Position numbers and translations under genes: made by a program. This document shows positions 10,823-21,309 of a DNA stretch of 64,000 bases, piece after piece. Every line of letters begins with the position of its first letter. The stretch's first letter is position 1. The notes beneath the pieces were generated by a model that worked only from the letters and a program-made list of their open reading frames with translations, did no database searches and was not told where the DNA came from. Origin of the DNA: Brettanomyces bruxellensis (taxonomy: Eukaryota; Ascomycota; Pichiomycetes; Pichiales; Pichiaceae); contig NC_054685.1 of the NCBI RefSeq assembly GCF_011074885.1, positions 770,316-834,315 on the forward strand. The letters are read 5' to 3'.

Positions 10823-13800
10823 ATGTCACTTGAAGTAAAATCACATATAAATCAGTTTATGGTCTCATCAGACCCAAAATCCAGTGAGCCGTTAAAGGCA
10901 ATCACTGCCATAGTGACGCTTATCGGGCAAGATAAGATGTCATTACTTGATTTGGTTAAGAACTTGGGTGATTTTTTAACTGATGAAGAGGAATCAATCA
11001 GAAGAAGGTCATTGCTATTACTATCAAGCACTTTGGGTGAACTGAATTCCAAAAAACTGGGTCCCCAGGATATCAAAGTTCTGCTAGCATTTTACAGCAG
11101 CAAGTTAGATGATATTGTTTGCACAAGAGATGCTCTTTTAGGTATCATATCATTGCTAAAGATGGACAGACTTGATAAGAATGACATAACCATATATTTG
11201 AATCAGATAAATGAAAAGTATGATCCTTCTGAACAGTTGGCTTCAGCTAGGTACCTAGCATTTTCTTCATTGAATTGCATGCTCGACAAATATCCAGAAT
11301 ACCTTTCTTCAAATTTGAACGATATTTTTATAGATTCCTTTATCAAGGTCACCACAAATGAAAAGGACCCCAAAAATTTGATGCTGTCTTTCAAAATTAA
11401 CAAAAAGATTTCCGAGTCTTTCGATATTTCTGCCAAAGAGTCGGATCTGTTTGATTGCCTCTTTTGCTACTTTCCTATTTCATTCAGGGCTCCAGAGAAC
11501 AATCCATACGATGTTACCGGTGATCAGCTTAGGCAAGCTCTTCGTGATTGTATCTCATGTAATTCGTTGTATGCGAAGGATGCCTTTCCAACTCTTTTGG
11601 AAAAACTAACATCTACAACACCATCAGTTCGAATGGATGTACTTCAAACCATAAAACAGTGCATTGAAAAGTATGATGTTTCCACCATTGAAGAATATTG
11701 GATGACGTTGTGGAATTCGTTGAAATACGAAATTTTACACAAGGAGTTGGCCAGTGCAGAGACTGTCGGTGAGATGCTCAAATACTACGGAAATGCTGAA
11801 AGTATAGATGAGAGGCCAGTTGCCACTACCTTAAAAATATTTGAATCTATGTCCAAGCGGTTCCAGGACCCTACTCGTGGTAGCTACAGAGACTATCTGA
11901 TTTTGGTCTACGATTCGTTGAAACCGTTTTTAGAGGACCCAAAGAGCACCAAAGTGAAGCAATCAACCATTATTATGTCTATTATGTGTGGTGCAAATGA
12001 AAACACATTTAATCTTCTTATCGACAGGGTGATGTCGTCGCTCTTTAAGCGGGCAAAGAGTGCCACCGGATCAGAAAATATGAATATCAACGATGAGAGG
12101 ATGCTTCTGTCAAACGTTTCCTTTATGCTAGATGCATATTACAGGCTCTATGATGATTCGAAGGCAGTGGTGGACTCCAATAACAAATTCTTCAAGTTCA
12201 AGGATGACATCATGATGATCATCAACCGCTCGTTGCTTTCTACGTCGAATGTGGAAGTGAAATTAAGGTGTCTTGCCGTTAGGTTAGCGGTGAAACTTTT
12301 CAAGTTGAATCAATTTTTACAGGAGGAAGAGCGTCAACTTATGGTTCAAACATTAGGAGATGTTTTACTCGATGATACAAACAAAAATACATTTGCACAG
12401 ATTTTGGCAGCACTATCCACCATTTCCAAAATATATCCTATGCTAATCTTGGAGTACGTTGTTCCAAAATTGATGGTTTTACTACCGGATGGCACTAAAC
12501 GAGATGAATATACTCCGACGGTTACCACTGAGTCCAAATTGACTAAAGAAGAAGTTCTTGACACATTGTTAAAGCTATCTGACAACAAGCTCGTGGCAAA
12601 TTCTGTGATAATTCGACTTTTGAATATGTTGGAGTTGATTTTGAAAATCAAGGAGGGGGCCAGCGCAAAGGAAAATTCACGTTACTGCAAATTGTTGCTT
12701 TTCACAATATCAAAGGCCTTGAGTGGACTCTCGTACAAGGATTCCACGGAAGACTACTTGACCAAATTCTTGCCATCGTTCTTACCACTAGTATTCAACA
12801 ACATTTGCTTTGATAAGCAATCATGCATTTATAGAAGTGCTGTTTCTGTTGAATATGTGAGCCGTTCTGTGAAGGAAATAGTGGGTAAGTGCTCTCTTTC
12901 TACACATCAACAAATCATTAATGATGCATTTTCATTACTTGCAAATAAAGGTTCAGATAATCACAAGAACCACCTTGTTTCAGGAGAATTTGACAGAGTG
13001 ATTGATGTTCGTGAAGGTAATGGCACAATTCTTATGCCAGTATTGTTGGCATTTTGCTCTGCTTGTAGCTACGAAAATGTGAAATTACCTGTTGACAAGA
13101 TTAAATTTGTTGATTCATTAGTTGCGGCACTCGATGACAAACATCTAAAACTTGCTGAAAGACAGGCATGCTTGCAGTTGATATCGGTTACTGTAAATAA
13201 GTGGTTTACAGGGGAGCAAGATACTTATCTGAGATCTAAATTTGAGGAAATTGGTAATGGCCTTACCGAGAATAGTGATTTGGCAGCCGTTATAAATATT
13301 TTAGAGGTTCATATCTGGGTTACAAAGGGATTGATGTTGAGAGATGATTCCCTTACCAAGACATATGTGGACTGGATGGTTGATGCCTTGGACAAAAATC
13401 AAAATGGTCAGAGTAATAGCTACAAGAAGTTCAGAAATTTTATTCCTAGATGCTTTGACATCTTACTAGAAGATAAAGACGATTATGCCAACTGCTTCAA
13501 ATGCTATACTAGGCCAATTGGGGCATTTGGAAAATCGGTTGCCGTTAATGCTAACATTAGAAAGTTGTACAAGCAGAAGTTTACGGACCATGTTCTTCCT
13601 CTTCTTATCAAAAGATTTCAAGAGACAAGTAACGGTGAGGATAAGGCTGATTTGATGGCCATATCCGCCATTGTCAAGCACTTGAATAGACAGCTTATCA
13701 ATCCTCACTTGAAGCAATTTACGCCAGTGCTTATGTCGGCATTGAAGCATGATGAGATGATCATATTGGATGCTGCTCTAGAAATATTGCGTACGAGTAT

Positions 13801-14080
13801 TGAGGAGCTTCCGGAGGAAGTGGAAGCACAAATTTATACTGTCATCCCAAGATTGTTGGAGATTTTGAACGATACCAATATTTCAAAGACAGAGGAGTCG
13901 AGGGAGAAGGTGCTGAGATGCTTGATTGGAATTTCTAAGTTTACCCTTCATAAGATTATGCCATTTAGAGATGACATAATTCTGGGATGTGAAAGTGCAT
14001 TGGATGATGATAAGCGTGCTATTAGAAAGTTGGATTGTGATTGCCGGCAGATATATTATGAGCTTGGCCATTCGACATGA
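10823..14080 (+). CDS. MET18: Met18/Mms19, cytosolic Fe-S targeting factor (HEAT repeats)
   Basis: Met18/Mms19 is the adaptor of the cytosolic iron-sulfur assembly targeting complex. It hands Fe-S clusters to DNA polymerases, helicases such as Rad3, and other enzymes, and its loss causes methionine auxotrophy and repair defects. The 1085-aa protein is an all-helical HEAT-type solenoid with no membrane segment. The family signature lies at about residues 210-320. It comprises CYFPISFRAPENNPYDVTGD, LRQALRDCI, FPTLLEKLTS and a following block with a WMTLWNSLKYEIL core. The C-terminal block has ALDDDKRAIRKLDCDCRQ followed by YYELG, like the last HEAT repeats of Mms19 that bind the CIA proteins and clients. 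The ATG at 10823 sits in a good context (CCACC before it). CAND1 was considered because of the similar architecture, but the N-terminal motif fits Mms19. Confidence 0.85.
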   Translation: MSLEVKSHINQFMVSSDPKSSEPLKAITAIVTLIGQDKMSLLDLVKNLGDFLTDEEESIRRRSLLLLSSTLGELNSKKLGPQDIKVLLAFYSSKLDDIVCTRDALLGIISLLKMDRLDKNDITIYLNQINEKYDPSEQLASARYLAFSSLNCMLDKYPEYLSSNLNDIFIDSFIKVTTNEKDPKNLMLSFKINKKISESFDISAKESDLFDCLFCYFPISFRAPENNPYDVTGDQLRQALRDCISCNSLYAKDAFPTLLEKLTSTTPSVRMDVLQTIKQCIEKYDVSTIEEYWMTLWNSLKYEILHKELASAETVGEMLKYYGNAESIDERPVATTLKIFESMSKRFQDPTRGSYRDYLILVYDSLKPFLEDPKSTKVKQSTIIMSIMCGANENTFNLLIDRVMSSLFKRAKSATGSENMNINDERMLLSNVSFMLDAYYRLYDDSKAVVDSNNKFFKFKDDIMMIINRSLLSTSNVEVKLRCLAVRLAVKLFKLNQFLQEEERQLMVQTLGDVLLDDTNKNTFAQILAALSTISKIYPMLILEYVVPKLMVLLPDGTKRDEYTPTVTTESKLTKEEVLDTLLKLSDNKLVANSVIIRLLNMLELILKIKEGASAKENSRYCKLLLFTISKALSGLSYKDSTEDYLTKFLPSFLPLVFNNICFDKQSCIYRSAVSVEYVSRSVKEIVGKCSLSTHQQIINDAFSLLANKGSDNHKNHLVSGEFDRVIDVREGNGTILMPVLLAFCSACSYENVKLPVDKIKFVDSLVAALDDKHLKLAERQACLQLISVTVNKWFTGEQDTYLRSKFEEIGNGLTENSDLAAVINILEVHIWVTKGLMLRDDSLTKTYVDWMVDALDKNQNGQSNSYKKFRNFIPRCFDILLEDKDDYANCFKCYTRPIGAFGKSVAVNANIRKLYKQKFTDHVLPLLIKRFQETSNGEDKADLMAISAIVKHLNRQLINPHLKQFTPVLMSALKHDEMIILDAALEILRTSIEELPEEVEAQIYTVIPRLLEILNDTNISKTEESREKVLRCLIGISKFTLHKIMPFRDDIILGCESALDDDKRAIRKLDCDCRQIYYELGHST

Positions 14081-14481
14081 TATATTGAGATATGGGTATG
14101 ATAACTGACTATAATACGCAAACATGAAAGACATTAGAATATATTTGAATGAATAATTAAATGGATGTAGTAAATGAATGTAGTGAATGGATGAAATAGG
14201 TAGTAAAGAGTATGATGTACTTAAAAGCAAGAAGAGTAAAACCTTACAGAGCCGATTGACGCGACGGCAACAATTCTATTTAATTATTTTGCTATTGGAG
14301 AAACAGCGAACAGGCGGCCGAAAAAAAAGGTTGGATTAAACGGACAGGGGAAAAATAATGAGGATGTAAAATGTCAGTCGAGTCTCGTACAGTTGGAATA
14401 ATCATAAACACAAACAACATTTGATTGGTGGGTGCTAAACTAATCAAAAGCTGCACAATTAGCATATATAGGATAGCAGAA
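14081..14481. other. Intergenic region upstream of the complex I subunit
   Basis: 400 bp, AT-rich, with a few direct ATGAATG/GAATG-type repeats near 14145-14200. The frame of the next gene can be extended back to a TTG at 14425 without an ATG; that part is treated as leader here. Confidence 0.55.
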
Positions 14482-15390
14482 ATGTTATCGTATTATAGGA
14501 GATTGGGGACCCAAGCTTTTAGGGGGGCCTCAAATAAAAGTTTTGCTAGAGCATTTTGCAATAGTAGCATCAGATTGAACAAGGCAGTGGAGATTAAGCA
14601 TGAGACAAAACCAGTGGAGTCGATAAAACAACATCCAACGTATGAGGATCTTCCGAACCCACGTGAGTTTCCCCGAGCAGAAATACACGAAGTGAACCAA
14701 CCAATTGTGGATCCAAAGGACAGATACAAAGAGCAGACAGCAGAACTTCATAAATTCGGCAGATATATCATGGGTTGCATGCCCAAATTCATCCAGCAGT
14801 TCTCGGTCTGGAAGGACGAATTGACCCTATATGTGGCACCATCTGCGTTGAAACAAGTGGCAACATTTTTACGGGATCACACCTCATCGCAATTTAAAGC
14901 ATGTATGGACGTGACCGCTGCAGATTACCCTACCAGACATAACAGATTTGACGTGATGTACGATCTTCTATCTGTGCGGTTCAACTCGCGTATCCGTATT
15001 AAGACATACGCGTCAGAGGTGAGCCCAGTTCCAAGTCTTGTCCCTGTGTGGCCAGGATGCAACTGGTTTGAGAGAGAGACGTATGACATGTATGGAATTT
15101 TCTTTGAAGGCCATCCGGATCTCCGTAGAATCATGACTGACTATGGCTTTGAGGGCCACCCATTGAGGAAGGACTTCCCTACCACAGGATACACCGAGGT
15201 CCGCTATGATGCCGAGAAGAAACGTCTGGTTTACGAGCCTTTAGAAATGACGCAGGCTTGGAGAAACTTCAAGGTTGGATCCTCCGTGTGGGATCAAGTT
15301 GGTGATGGCATTGATACCACCCCAGCAGACTTCAAGCTTCCAAAGCCAGAGATTGATGAGGAGAAGAAAGACGACAAAGGTAAGAAATGA
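14482..15390 (+). CDS. NADH:ubiquinone oxidoreductase 30 kDa subunit (NDUFS3/NuoC)
   Basis: This is a core matrix-arm subunit of respiratory complex I, near the quinone channel, and is nuclear encoded. I chose the ATG at 14482, which gives 302 aa and an N-terminus typical of mitochondrial import: [13 protein letters not shown], then Arg/Ser-rich with almost no acids. The conserved core is unmistakable: [63 protein letters not shown] and [16 protein letters not shown], the last being the family signature. The tail is acidic and lysine-rich. Its presence shows that this yeast kept complex I, unlike Saccharomyces and its relatives. It is followed by a short low-complexity spacer and the convergent END3 gene. 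Confidence 0.95.
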   Translation: MLSYYRRLGTQAFRGASNKSFARAFCNSSIRLNKAVEIKHETKPVESIKQHPTYEDLPNPREFPRAEIHEVNQPIVDPKDRYKEQTAELHKFGRYIMGCMPKFIQQFSVWKDELTLYVAPSALKQVATFLRDHTSSQFKACMDVTAADYPTRHNRFDVMYDLLSVRFNSRIRIKTYASEVSPVPSLVPVWPGCNWFERETYDMYGIFFEGHPDLRRIMTDYGFEGHPLRKDFPTTGYTEVRYDAEKKRLVYEPLEMTQAWRNFKVGSSVWDQVGDGIDTTPADFKLPKPEIDEEKKDDKGKK

Positions 15391-15527
15391 GCGACGCATA
15401 TCATGCAACCTCTTGTCTATTTATTTATTTATATTTATCATTCCAAGAATAAGCAAACACCGATTCAACTATTTAAACTGGGCTAGCTCCCGGCTAAGCG
15501 GATAAAAAACGTAGAGCGAACTGAATT

Positions 15528-15610
15528 ACACTAACTAAACTAAACTAACTAAACTAGACCAGCTAAACCAACTAAGCTGGACCAACCAGACCGACTAAAC
15601 CAAACTAATC
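15528..15610. repeat. Degenerate CTAAA/CTAAC short tandem repeat
   Basis: About 80 bp made of imperfect repeats of ACTAA, CTAAAC, ACCAGCTAAAC and CCAACC type between two convergent genes. It is clearly low-complexity with period near 5. Such repeats are slippage-prone. Confidence 0.65.
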
Positions 15611-15636
15611 GGTTGAAACGAGCTAAGAGCACATGT

Positions 15637-16787
15637 TTAACTCTTGGCCGCATTAACCTGCGACTGTAAACTCGATAATTGCTCCTTTTGACTCTTCAAA
15701 AAATCCCTCAACTGGGCCACTTGGGTCTCCACTGATTCTATATTATCCTGAATAGTCTGCATGTCGACGCCACTCTGCGACTGTCCCGCAGCAAGTATTG
15801 ACTGCTTGTATTTTAGAAGTTGCTCTAGTTCGTATTTCTGCATGCTTATTTCACTCTTCGACTGCTCTTTTTCCTTGTCAATGTTATCCAACCGGCTCGT
15901 GAGATTCTTCAATTCTCTCTCTAGCTTCACCTGCTCCCAATTTTCATCGTGTGTCTCATCAAAATCATCTTCCTGCGTGTTCACACGTCCCTGGGCAGAT
16001 CCATGCTTTTTTTCCAAGTATCCAGATGCAAATGCATTCGAATTCTGACTCGAGCTTCTCACACCAATGTTCCCTTGGTGAGAATCCACGTTGTAGTCAG
16101 GGGTTTCTTTTGAAAATGTTGCACGTAAAGAGGCGGGAACAGAACGTGGAACACGCCGCCCATGCGATCTCTGGTTTAATATATGTAGGTAAACCATACA
16201 CTGGTCTTTATCCACAGCTCTAGACTGTTTTGGATTCACCAAATTCCACGCAGACGAAATATCCGTCTGTGGAACATTGTTGAGTGTCTTGTATAGATCC
16301 TTTAAGGAATCAAACTTCACCCGGCCGAACTTGTCGCATGCAACATCATAAACAGACTCGTACGTTTTCTTATCCGTTGGTGAGATGTACCAATCAAAAT
16401 CATCGCTCAATTGATAATCTTCATCACTATCATCGCTGTCAGCCACCTGATTTGACGAGCCTGATCCTGAATTGTCTCCTCTTTGCTTGAGAATCTGAGC
16501 CTTGGATCCAGGAATTAACCATGATGGTAGATTTGTTGGTGGGTCTTTATATTGCCATTAACCAGATCAAATATAAGCCTCATGGCAATACAAAACTCCT
16601 CGAAATCCAATTGTGCATCTTCATCGATATCTGCCAACTTCCACACCTCGGCAAGCGTACTGTCATCAAGATGTGAGTTGCGGAAAACGGTTTCAAGTTT
16701 CTGTTTGCTGAGTTTTTTGGAGACTGGCTTGAGGCCACAGAATATCTGCCAGTATTTCTTTATTTCCCACTGTTCTAACTTCGGCAT
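15637..16787 (-). CDS. END3: End3 EH-domain endocytosis protein (apparent 1-nt frameshift)
   Basis: End3 works with Pan1 and Sla1 in the actin-coupled endocytic coat. The N-terminal frame (16787 to about 16545) opens with [20 protein letters not shown] and holds the first EH domain with the EF-hand-like loop [22 protein letters not shown]. The same reading then stops, while a frame shifted by one base continues with [12 protein letters not shown], exactly where other End3 proteins continue without an intron. It runs on through the second EH domain ([13 protein letters not shown]..., SAWNLVNP) and a C-terminal coiled coil to the stop at 15637. One base appears to be missing near 16541-16550. 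If restored, the protein would be about 383 aa. No splice signals are visible, so a sequencing error or a genuine null allele are the choices. Confidence 0.9.
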
Positions 16788-17325
16788 TCTTGAATTTACG
16801 TTCTTTGGGATTTAACACTTCAAGTGATAATCAAATTTGTTACGGGCCAATATGGGGGAAACTATTGCTCGTTCTAATCGTCTTTCCATGTTTCATTAGA
16901 CTGAACTCTTTCCAATTGGCCTCATATCCGCACCAAACGAGAAGGAGAAAGAGGAAGCAGAAGAAAAAAAAAGGTTGGTGCGGAAAATAGGGTGACGCGG
17001 TTTCACAGTACTGTTTGTGATGTGAGCATCCGTACATTGTAAATATAACGCAAACGTAAACGCAAAGATAAGATACATTAAGTATGTAAGAACGATAAAG
17101 CAGGAGAAAACGGATGGGTCACTTTGCTGTATTGTGAAATAAAAATCATAAAGTGAACTTGGAGGGGAACACCTTGGTACAAGACAGTTAAAAAAGACAA
17201 GACGATTAAGAAAGAAGAACTGGAAACGCTATTAAGTGCTGAATGGACATAATCAGTTATCAGAAAAGTTTAATTTATTGCATGACCACGACAAAGTGCT
17301 TTCCCATTTAGTGAAACCAAGTAGC
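16788..17325. other. Divergent intergenic region END3 / RMI1
   Basis: 540 bp. The RMI1 frame is open back to a GTG at 17236, but an in-frame TAA lies immediately upstream at 17233 and there is no ATG in that part, so it is taken as leader. No RNA gene is seen. Confidence 0.55.
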
Positions 17326-17994
17326 ATGATGCCAGATCTGCTCAGCAAAGATTTCAGATTCCAGGATATTTATAAAGATCGTGCGAGATTAACGTTTACC
17401 AAAGGCACAGATCAGAGATACAGAAACTATCTTGTTCCATATGAGCTAGATCCAAACAAAGAGATGCCTACGAGCATGCAGCGGATTAATCAAAACATAC
17501 TTTTCCAGATTGTGGGAATCCGGGATGTCAGTGTTTCCATTATCAACTATATCGACCGGCTGACGGAGTTGACCGACGTAAACTCATCATTTGCCGACAG
17601 GCAGAGGAAGAACACCGGCGCGTCGAAAGTCGTGCGGGCTGTGGACGTCGGGAGAGAGGACGAGGATGAAGATGCGCTTGAGGACGAGTCGCGACTTAAG
17701 AAGTTTGACCATCGTCTGTTTAAGTTGACGCTTCAGGATGCATTTGGTAATTTGTGTTTCGGCATGGAGACCGAGCCGTTGCAATTTCTCCGCCGGAGCG
17801 GGCAACTCTACCCGGTACCATTGGGATCAAAGCTTCTGGTAAAAGGCGGGTTGACGTCTTCGCTGTTTGGATGTATACAGCTGTCGGCACGAAATACAAA
17901 ATACTTAGGGGGAGAACTCGATTACATGAACTACGAGTTATTTGAGCGAGAGCTTGTACGGCTCAAGAAGGAGATACATTACGGGGAGAAGTGA
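17326..17994 (+). CDS. RMI1: RecQ-mediated genome instability protein Rmi1
   Basis: Rmi1 is the OB-fold partner of Top3 and the RecQ helicase Sgs1, a complex that dissolves double Holliday junctions. The first ATG of the frame is at 17326 (MMPDLLSKDFRFQDIY...), giving 222 aa, close to the 241 aa of S. cerevisiae Rmi1. An N-terminal helical part leads into an OB fold. The strand pattern reads NILFQIVGIRDVSVSIINYI, RLFKLTLQDAFGNLCFGMET, then YPVPLGSKLLVKGG and IQLSARNTKYLGGELDYMN. The last two blocks (PLGSKLL and the LGGE strand) are the best-conserved Rmi1 signature. An acidic insert (EDEDEDALEDE) lies in the loop between the strands. Diverged Rmi1 proteins are hard to recognise, so this call is good but not certain. 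Confidence 0.75.
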   Translation: MMPDLLSKDFRFQDIYKDRARLTFTKGTDQRYRNYLVPYELDPNKEMPTSMQRINQNILFQIVGIRDVSVSIINYIDRLTELTDVNSSFADRQRKNTGASKVVRAVDVGREDEDEDALEDESRLKKFDHRLFKLTLQDAFGNLCFGMETEPLQFLRRSGQLYPVPLGSKLLVKGGLTSSLFGCIQLSARNTKYLGGELDYMNYELFERELVRLKKEIHYGEK

Positions 17995-18448
17995 ATGGGG
18001 ATGTTTGTCGAATTATATACGGGATACATACACAAATAGACCTGCATTGCACGCTTTGCGGCCTAATAGACACATAATAAGGAAGGAGTATAGTTATATA
18101 TATATGTATATAGATCTAGATATATGTATATAGATCTAGATATCTGTACATATCATGAATTAGCTGGCCCCTGACCACAAGCAGAGCACTGAGTAAAAGT
18201 AGCAAGTTTCAGGCAGTAGGATGCAACAGGATATCCAAAAATCATGTTCACGTTCACTGTATGCTATTTACCCGTGCTGGAGATATAATAGGTGACCAAG
18301 CAGCAATTTATCGGCACCTGGTGCAGAAAACAGTCCATTTGAAAAGCAGTAAAAGCAAAATACGCCTGTGCCCGGGGTCGAACTCGCGACACATCTGGCG
18401 TGGAGTCGGCAGACACTCGAAAAGAAAGCAAGTGCAAAGAAATACCGC
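17995..18448. other. Convergent spacer RMI1 / MET12 with a tandem duplication
   Basis: 450 bp between two gene ends. It holds a perfect 20-bp tandem duplication at 18101-18140 and a GTCGAACTC motif near 18375 that resembles a tRNA B box but has no foldable tRNA around it. Confidence 0.55.
18101..18140. repeat. Perfect 20-bp tandem duplication
   Basis: The unit TATATGTATATAGATCTAGA occurs twice in a row without mismatch, in an AT-rich spacer. It could be a recent slippage product. Confidence 0.9.
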
Positions 18449-20410
18449 TTACTCGGTGTCGCCGACCAAGAGGTCCCATAGGGCATCCTCATCAGGATAA
18501 TCATGGTGGACTATGGCGGTCAAATAGTAGCCATCTAGCACCTCCTTGAGAACGTTGGCGGAGGGCGAGTTGCCAGGATAGAGCATCATCCACTCACGCC
18601 AGATCTGGAAGCCCTCATCTTTCCATGCCTTGAAGGAATCCTCGTTAACGACAGTCGTCTGGACGATCTGCCTATCCGGGAACACACCCCAGGTCACACA
18701 GTTTGTGTCCTTGGCCTTGAGACTCGAGTCGAAGTAGCTCTTGCTGTCTCCCACGTAGTACGAGACGTCAGGGTTGCCCTTCAACTTCGGAAGAATGTTC
18801 TTCTTCCAGTCTTCTTTGCTCACAAACATCTCCACGTAGGCCTTCTGGTACACGTAGCCGTGTGCAGGACCCCATCCGAAAATCTTGTCCGCGGACTGTG
18901 CACAATTACATGCGGGCTGAGAGGACATGGTGAAGCGATGGTGCTGGTTTAGGATAATCAAAGGCTCCTGGATGAGTGCAGTTTCCGGGTTGATGCTCAT
19001 CTCGTTCCAGGGGATCGCGTCCACCTTCCTACTTAGGTAGTTCACGAACACGCTCGACACATCGTCCATGGTCTCCGGCTGGCCCCAGAGCTCAAACGCC
19101 TTTTCTGGTGTCACGTGCAAGGATGGGCCGTAAGGTCCGTACCCTGACGAACCAAAGGCCGGCGACCTGGTATCTCCGAAACGGCCGTTCGGATGGTCAT
19201 CCCAGGTGGCATCCTTGCCCAAGGCACCGTGTCCCGAGGAGATCGACATGATCTTTTGGAATTGTGACGACGATCTCCGCTTGATTTGGCGGCTGGCCAA
19301 CGTTTTGGCCGCAGAATCTTTGTGCTTGCCGTCTTCCACGATGATCTGGTTCGTTGGCTGTTTGAACCGGTTCATATACGCTGCTCTCTTGGCAGTGGTC
19401 ACGTTGTCATCAATCTCATCATCCGAAGAGTCGCTCACACACTCTTCCAACTCACGCTCCTTCTTGTCGACCACCTGGCTCAACAAGCTGGACCGGTTGA
19501 CGATCTGGGCGATCGACTTCTCCAAGTTGAGCGTGTAGAAGTGGAATCCGCGCGTGTGCACGGATGTCTTCTGGTGAATGTCCTCGATCATCTCTGTCAT
19601 AATATCCACACCGATTTCTTTCACGCGGTCATCATCGCACTGAATCTCCTCCGAGAACCGGCCGAGCACCGAATCTGGAATCGTCGCATGTGCAAGCTTC
19701 GTGGCCCTCTTGAACACATCGTAACTGTTAATTGGCATGAGGCCTGGGATCACCGGAATCTCCTTATTCTTGAGATCCGCCTGCGACCGAAGAAGAGCAT
19801 CGAAATTGATGAATGAGCGGTCGTCGAAGAAAAGCTGCGTCAGAACAAAGTCTGCACCAGCGTTGATCTTCTCCACGAGGAATGGCATGTCCTTGTGTGG
19901 GTCCTGTGACTCATCGTAGAACCCATCTGCGTGTCCCTCTGGGTATCCGGCAACTCCAATGCAGAAATAGTCCCCATACTGCTCACGGATGTACTTCACA
20001 AGGTCCACCGCATACTGGAATGGTGCCTCTTCCTTGCTGAGCTTGTTCACCTCGCTGGTCCTCGACGGATCCCCACGTAAGGCCAAAATGTTCCGGATTC
20101 CGGCTGCCTTGGCAGATGCCAAAGCCTTATCTATGATCTTCTTCGTTGTGTTCGTGCAGGTCAAGTGCAAACATGTCGTCAACCCAAGCTCTTTCTGACA
20201 CGTGATTGCCAGGTCCACACTCTTCTCAGCCGTAGTACCACCTGCACCCCATGTCACTGTCACGAAAAGTGGTCCCATCAAAGACATTCTTCCTAGACGT
20301 GCGTACAAGTTTCGCATACCATGTTCCGTCTTAGGTGGGAAGAACTCAAACGAGAAGAAGGGCTCATCCTTATCGAGCGCGTTAATTTTATCTGTTATCT
20401 TCATAGACAT
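18449..20410 (-). CDS. MET12: Methylenetetrahydrofolate reductase, Met12 type
   Basis: The enzyme reduces 5,10-methylene-THF to 5-methyl-THF, the methyl donor for methionine synthesis. The N-terminal half is the FAD-binding TIM barrel: SFEFFPPKTEHGMRNL, FVTVTWGAGGTTAEKS, CLHLTCTNTTKKIID, NILALRGDPSR, FCIGVAGYPEGH, GADFVLTQLFFD and IPVIPGLMPINSY. The C-terminal half is the eukaryotic regulatory domain with DDHPNGRFGDTRSPAFG, MTMSSQPACN-type and KIFGWGPAHGYVYQKAYVEM blocks and a terminal AIVHHDYPDEDALWDLL. The 653-aa length and phrases such as WGAGGTTAEK, PINSY and GFHFYTLNLEK match S. cerevisiae Met12 (657 aa) better than Met13. Whether a second MTHFR exists elsewhere cannot be seen. It diverges from RAD1 across a 900-bp spacer. 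Confidence 0.93.
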   Translation of the reverse strand: MSMKITDKINALDKDEPFFSFEFFPPKTEHGMRNLYARLGRMSLMGPLFVTVTWGAGGTTAEKSVDLAITCQKELGLTTCLHLTCTNTTKKIIDKALASAKAAGIRNILALRGDPSRTSEVNKLSKEEAPFQYAVDLVKYIREQYGDYFCIGVAGYPEGHADGFYDESQDPHKDMPFLVEKINAGADFVLTQLFFDDRSFINFDALLRSQADLKNKEIPVIPGLMPINSYDVFKRATKLAHATIPDSVLGRFSEEIQCDDDRVKEIGVDIMTEMIEDIHQKTSVHTRGFHFYTLNLEKSIAQIVNRSSLLSQVVDKKERELEECVSDSSDDEIDDNVTTAKRAAYMNRFKQPTNQIIVEDGKHKDSAAKTLASRQIKRRSSSQFQKIMSISSGHGALGKDATWDDHPNGRFGDTRSPAFGSSGYGPYGPSLHVTPEKAFELWGQPETMDDVSSVFVNYLSRKVDAIPWNEMSINPETALIQEPLIILNQHHRFTMSSQPACNCAQSADKIFGWGPAHGYVYQKAYVEMFVSKEDWKKNILPKLKGNPDVSYYVGDSKSYFDSSLKAKDTNCVTWGVFPDRQIVQTTVVNEDSFKAWKDEGFQIWREWMMLYPGNSPSANVLKEVLDGYYLTAIVHHDYPDEDALWDLLVGDTE

Positions 20411-21309
20411 TTTGACACGTTTTCTTTGGTTTTATGTTCGAACCTGTACTTCTTGTAAATGATATAGTTAATCTTCAATATCTAGAATCTCCGGCTTTTT
20501 TCCCCCCTTTATTATCGTAAGGTGAAAAAAAAAAAAATTTATATAGTAAAAGGAAGATCGAGAAATCTATTCCGTTATGATTGAAACACAATATGGAGGA
20601 AGGTGTGAAAAGTTAAGGGCCGCTGATTTTCACTCGGCCAAGAAAACAAGGCAAAATGGCTTTTACCAGAAAATGAATGTCCCCTTTTTTATTTATCAAT
20701 CAGCTTTCAATCACTTTTGTTCAATCATCCATTTCTTGCGATGATGGCCACAAATGTGCTCTCGACTTGACTCCACACTTCAGAGTTGGATGCCACACTT
20801 CTTTTGGCCGGTTTTGGCACTACCAATCCGCTGCCTGAAAATATTTGAATGAAAAATCAGTCAGATTACCGTTTCTCAACTAGCGCGCATAACGGCAAAA
20901 AAAAAAATTAAAAATAAAAATCAGATAAAAGGTTTTAATCAGTCATTTGGACTATTTTATCTACTCCTCGTTTAATTAAGCTGAGATGACATGTACGTAG
21001 CCTCAAAAAAGATATGCTAAAACCTAACTACAATCATCTTGAAATATACCTAAGCTATCTCTTAACTCTTTCCCTCCGTTAATGCTTCCACGTATAACGA
21101 ATAATTAAGCCTAAAGAATTGCACTAAATTGAATTGAATTCTTCAATGCTCGAAATCCTATTGCTAAAAAAGGTGTACAGATGCAATATTGTCTCATATT
21201 TAAATAACACAGCAACATAAATATTATAATATATGACTATTTCCAACACATCATCCTCGGCAAATTCACCCAACCAATTTCAGTTAAGGTTTGATGTGAT
21301 ATCTAGGAG
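20411..21309. other. Divergent intergenic region MET12 / RAD1
   Basis: 900 bp, AT-rich, with A-runs near 20527-20536 and 20899-20907. A minor overlapping frame starts at 21233, but RAD1 begins at 21310. I see no other gene. Confidence 0.6.

Noticed and set aside
10823..14080. CAND1/TIP120 cullin regulator
   Set aside because: The HEAT architecture is similar, but the FPISFRAPENNPYDVTGD region and the C-terminal DDKRAIRKLDCDCRQ block fit Mms19/Met18.
18360..18425. tRNA gene on the minus strand (GAGTTCGACCCCGGGCAC looks like a T arm)
   Set aside because: The T stem does not pair, no acceptor stem or A box is present at the right distance, and the region is only the spacer plus the MET12 end.
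19206..19816. Plus-strand frames opposite MET12
   Set aside because: Antisense shadows of a well-conserved gene; no conserved motif.
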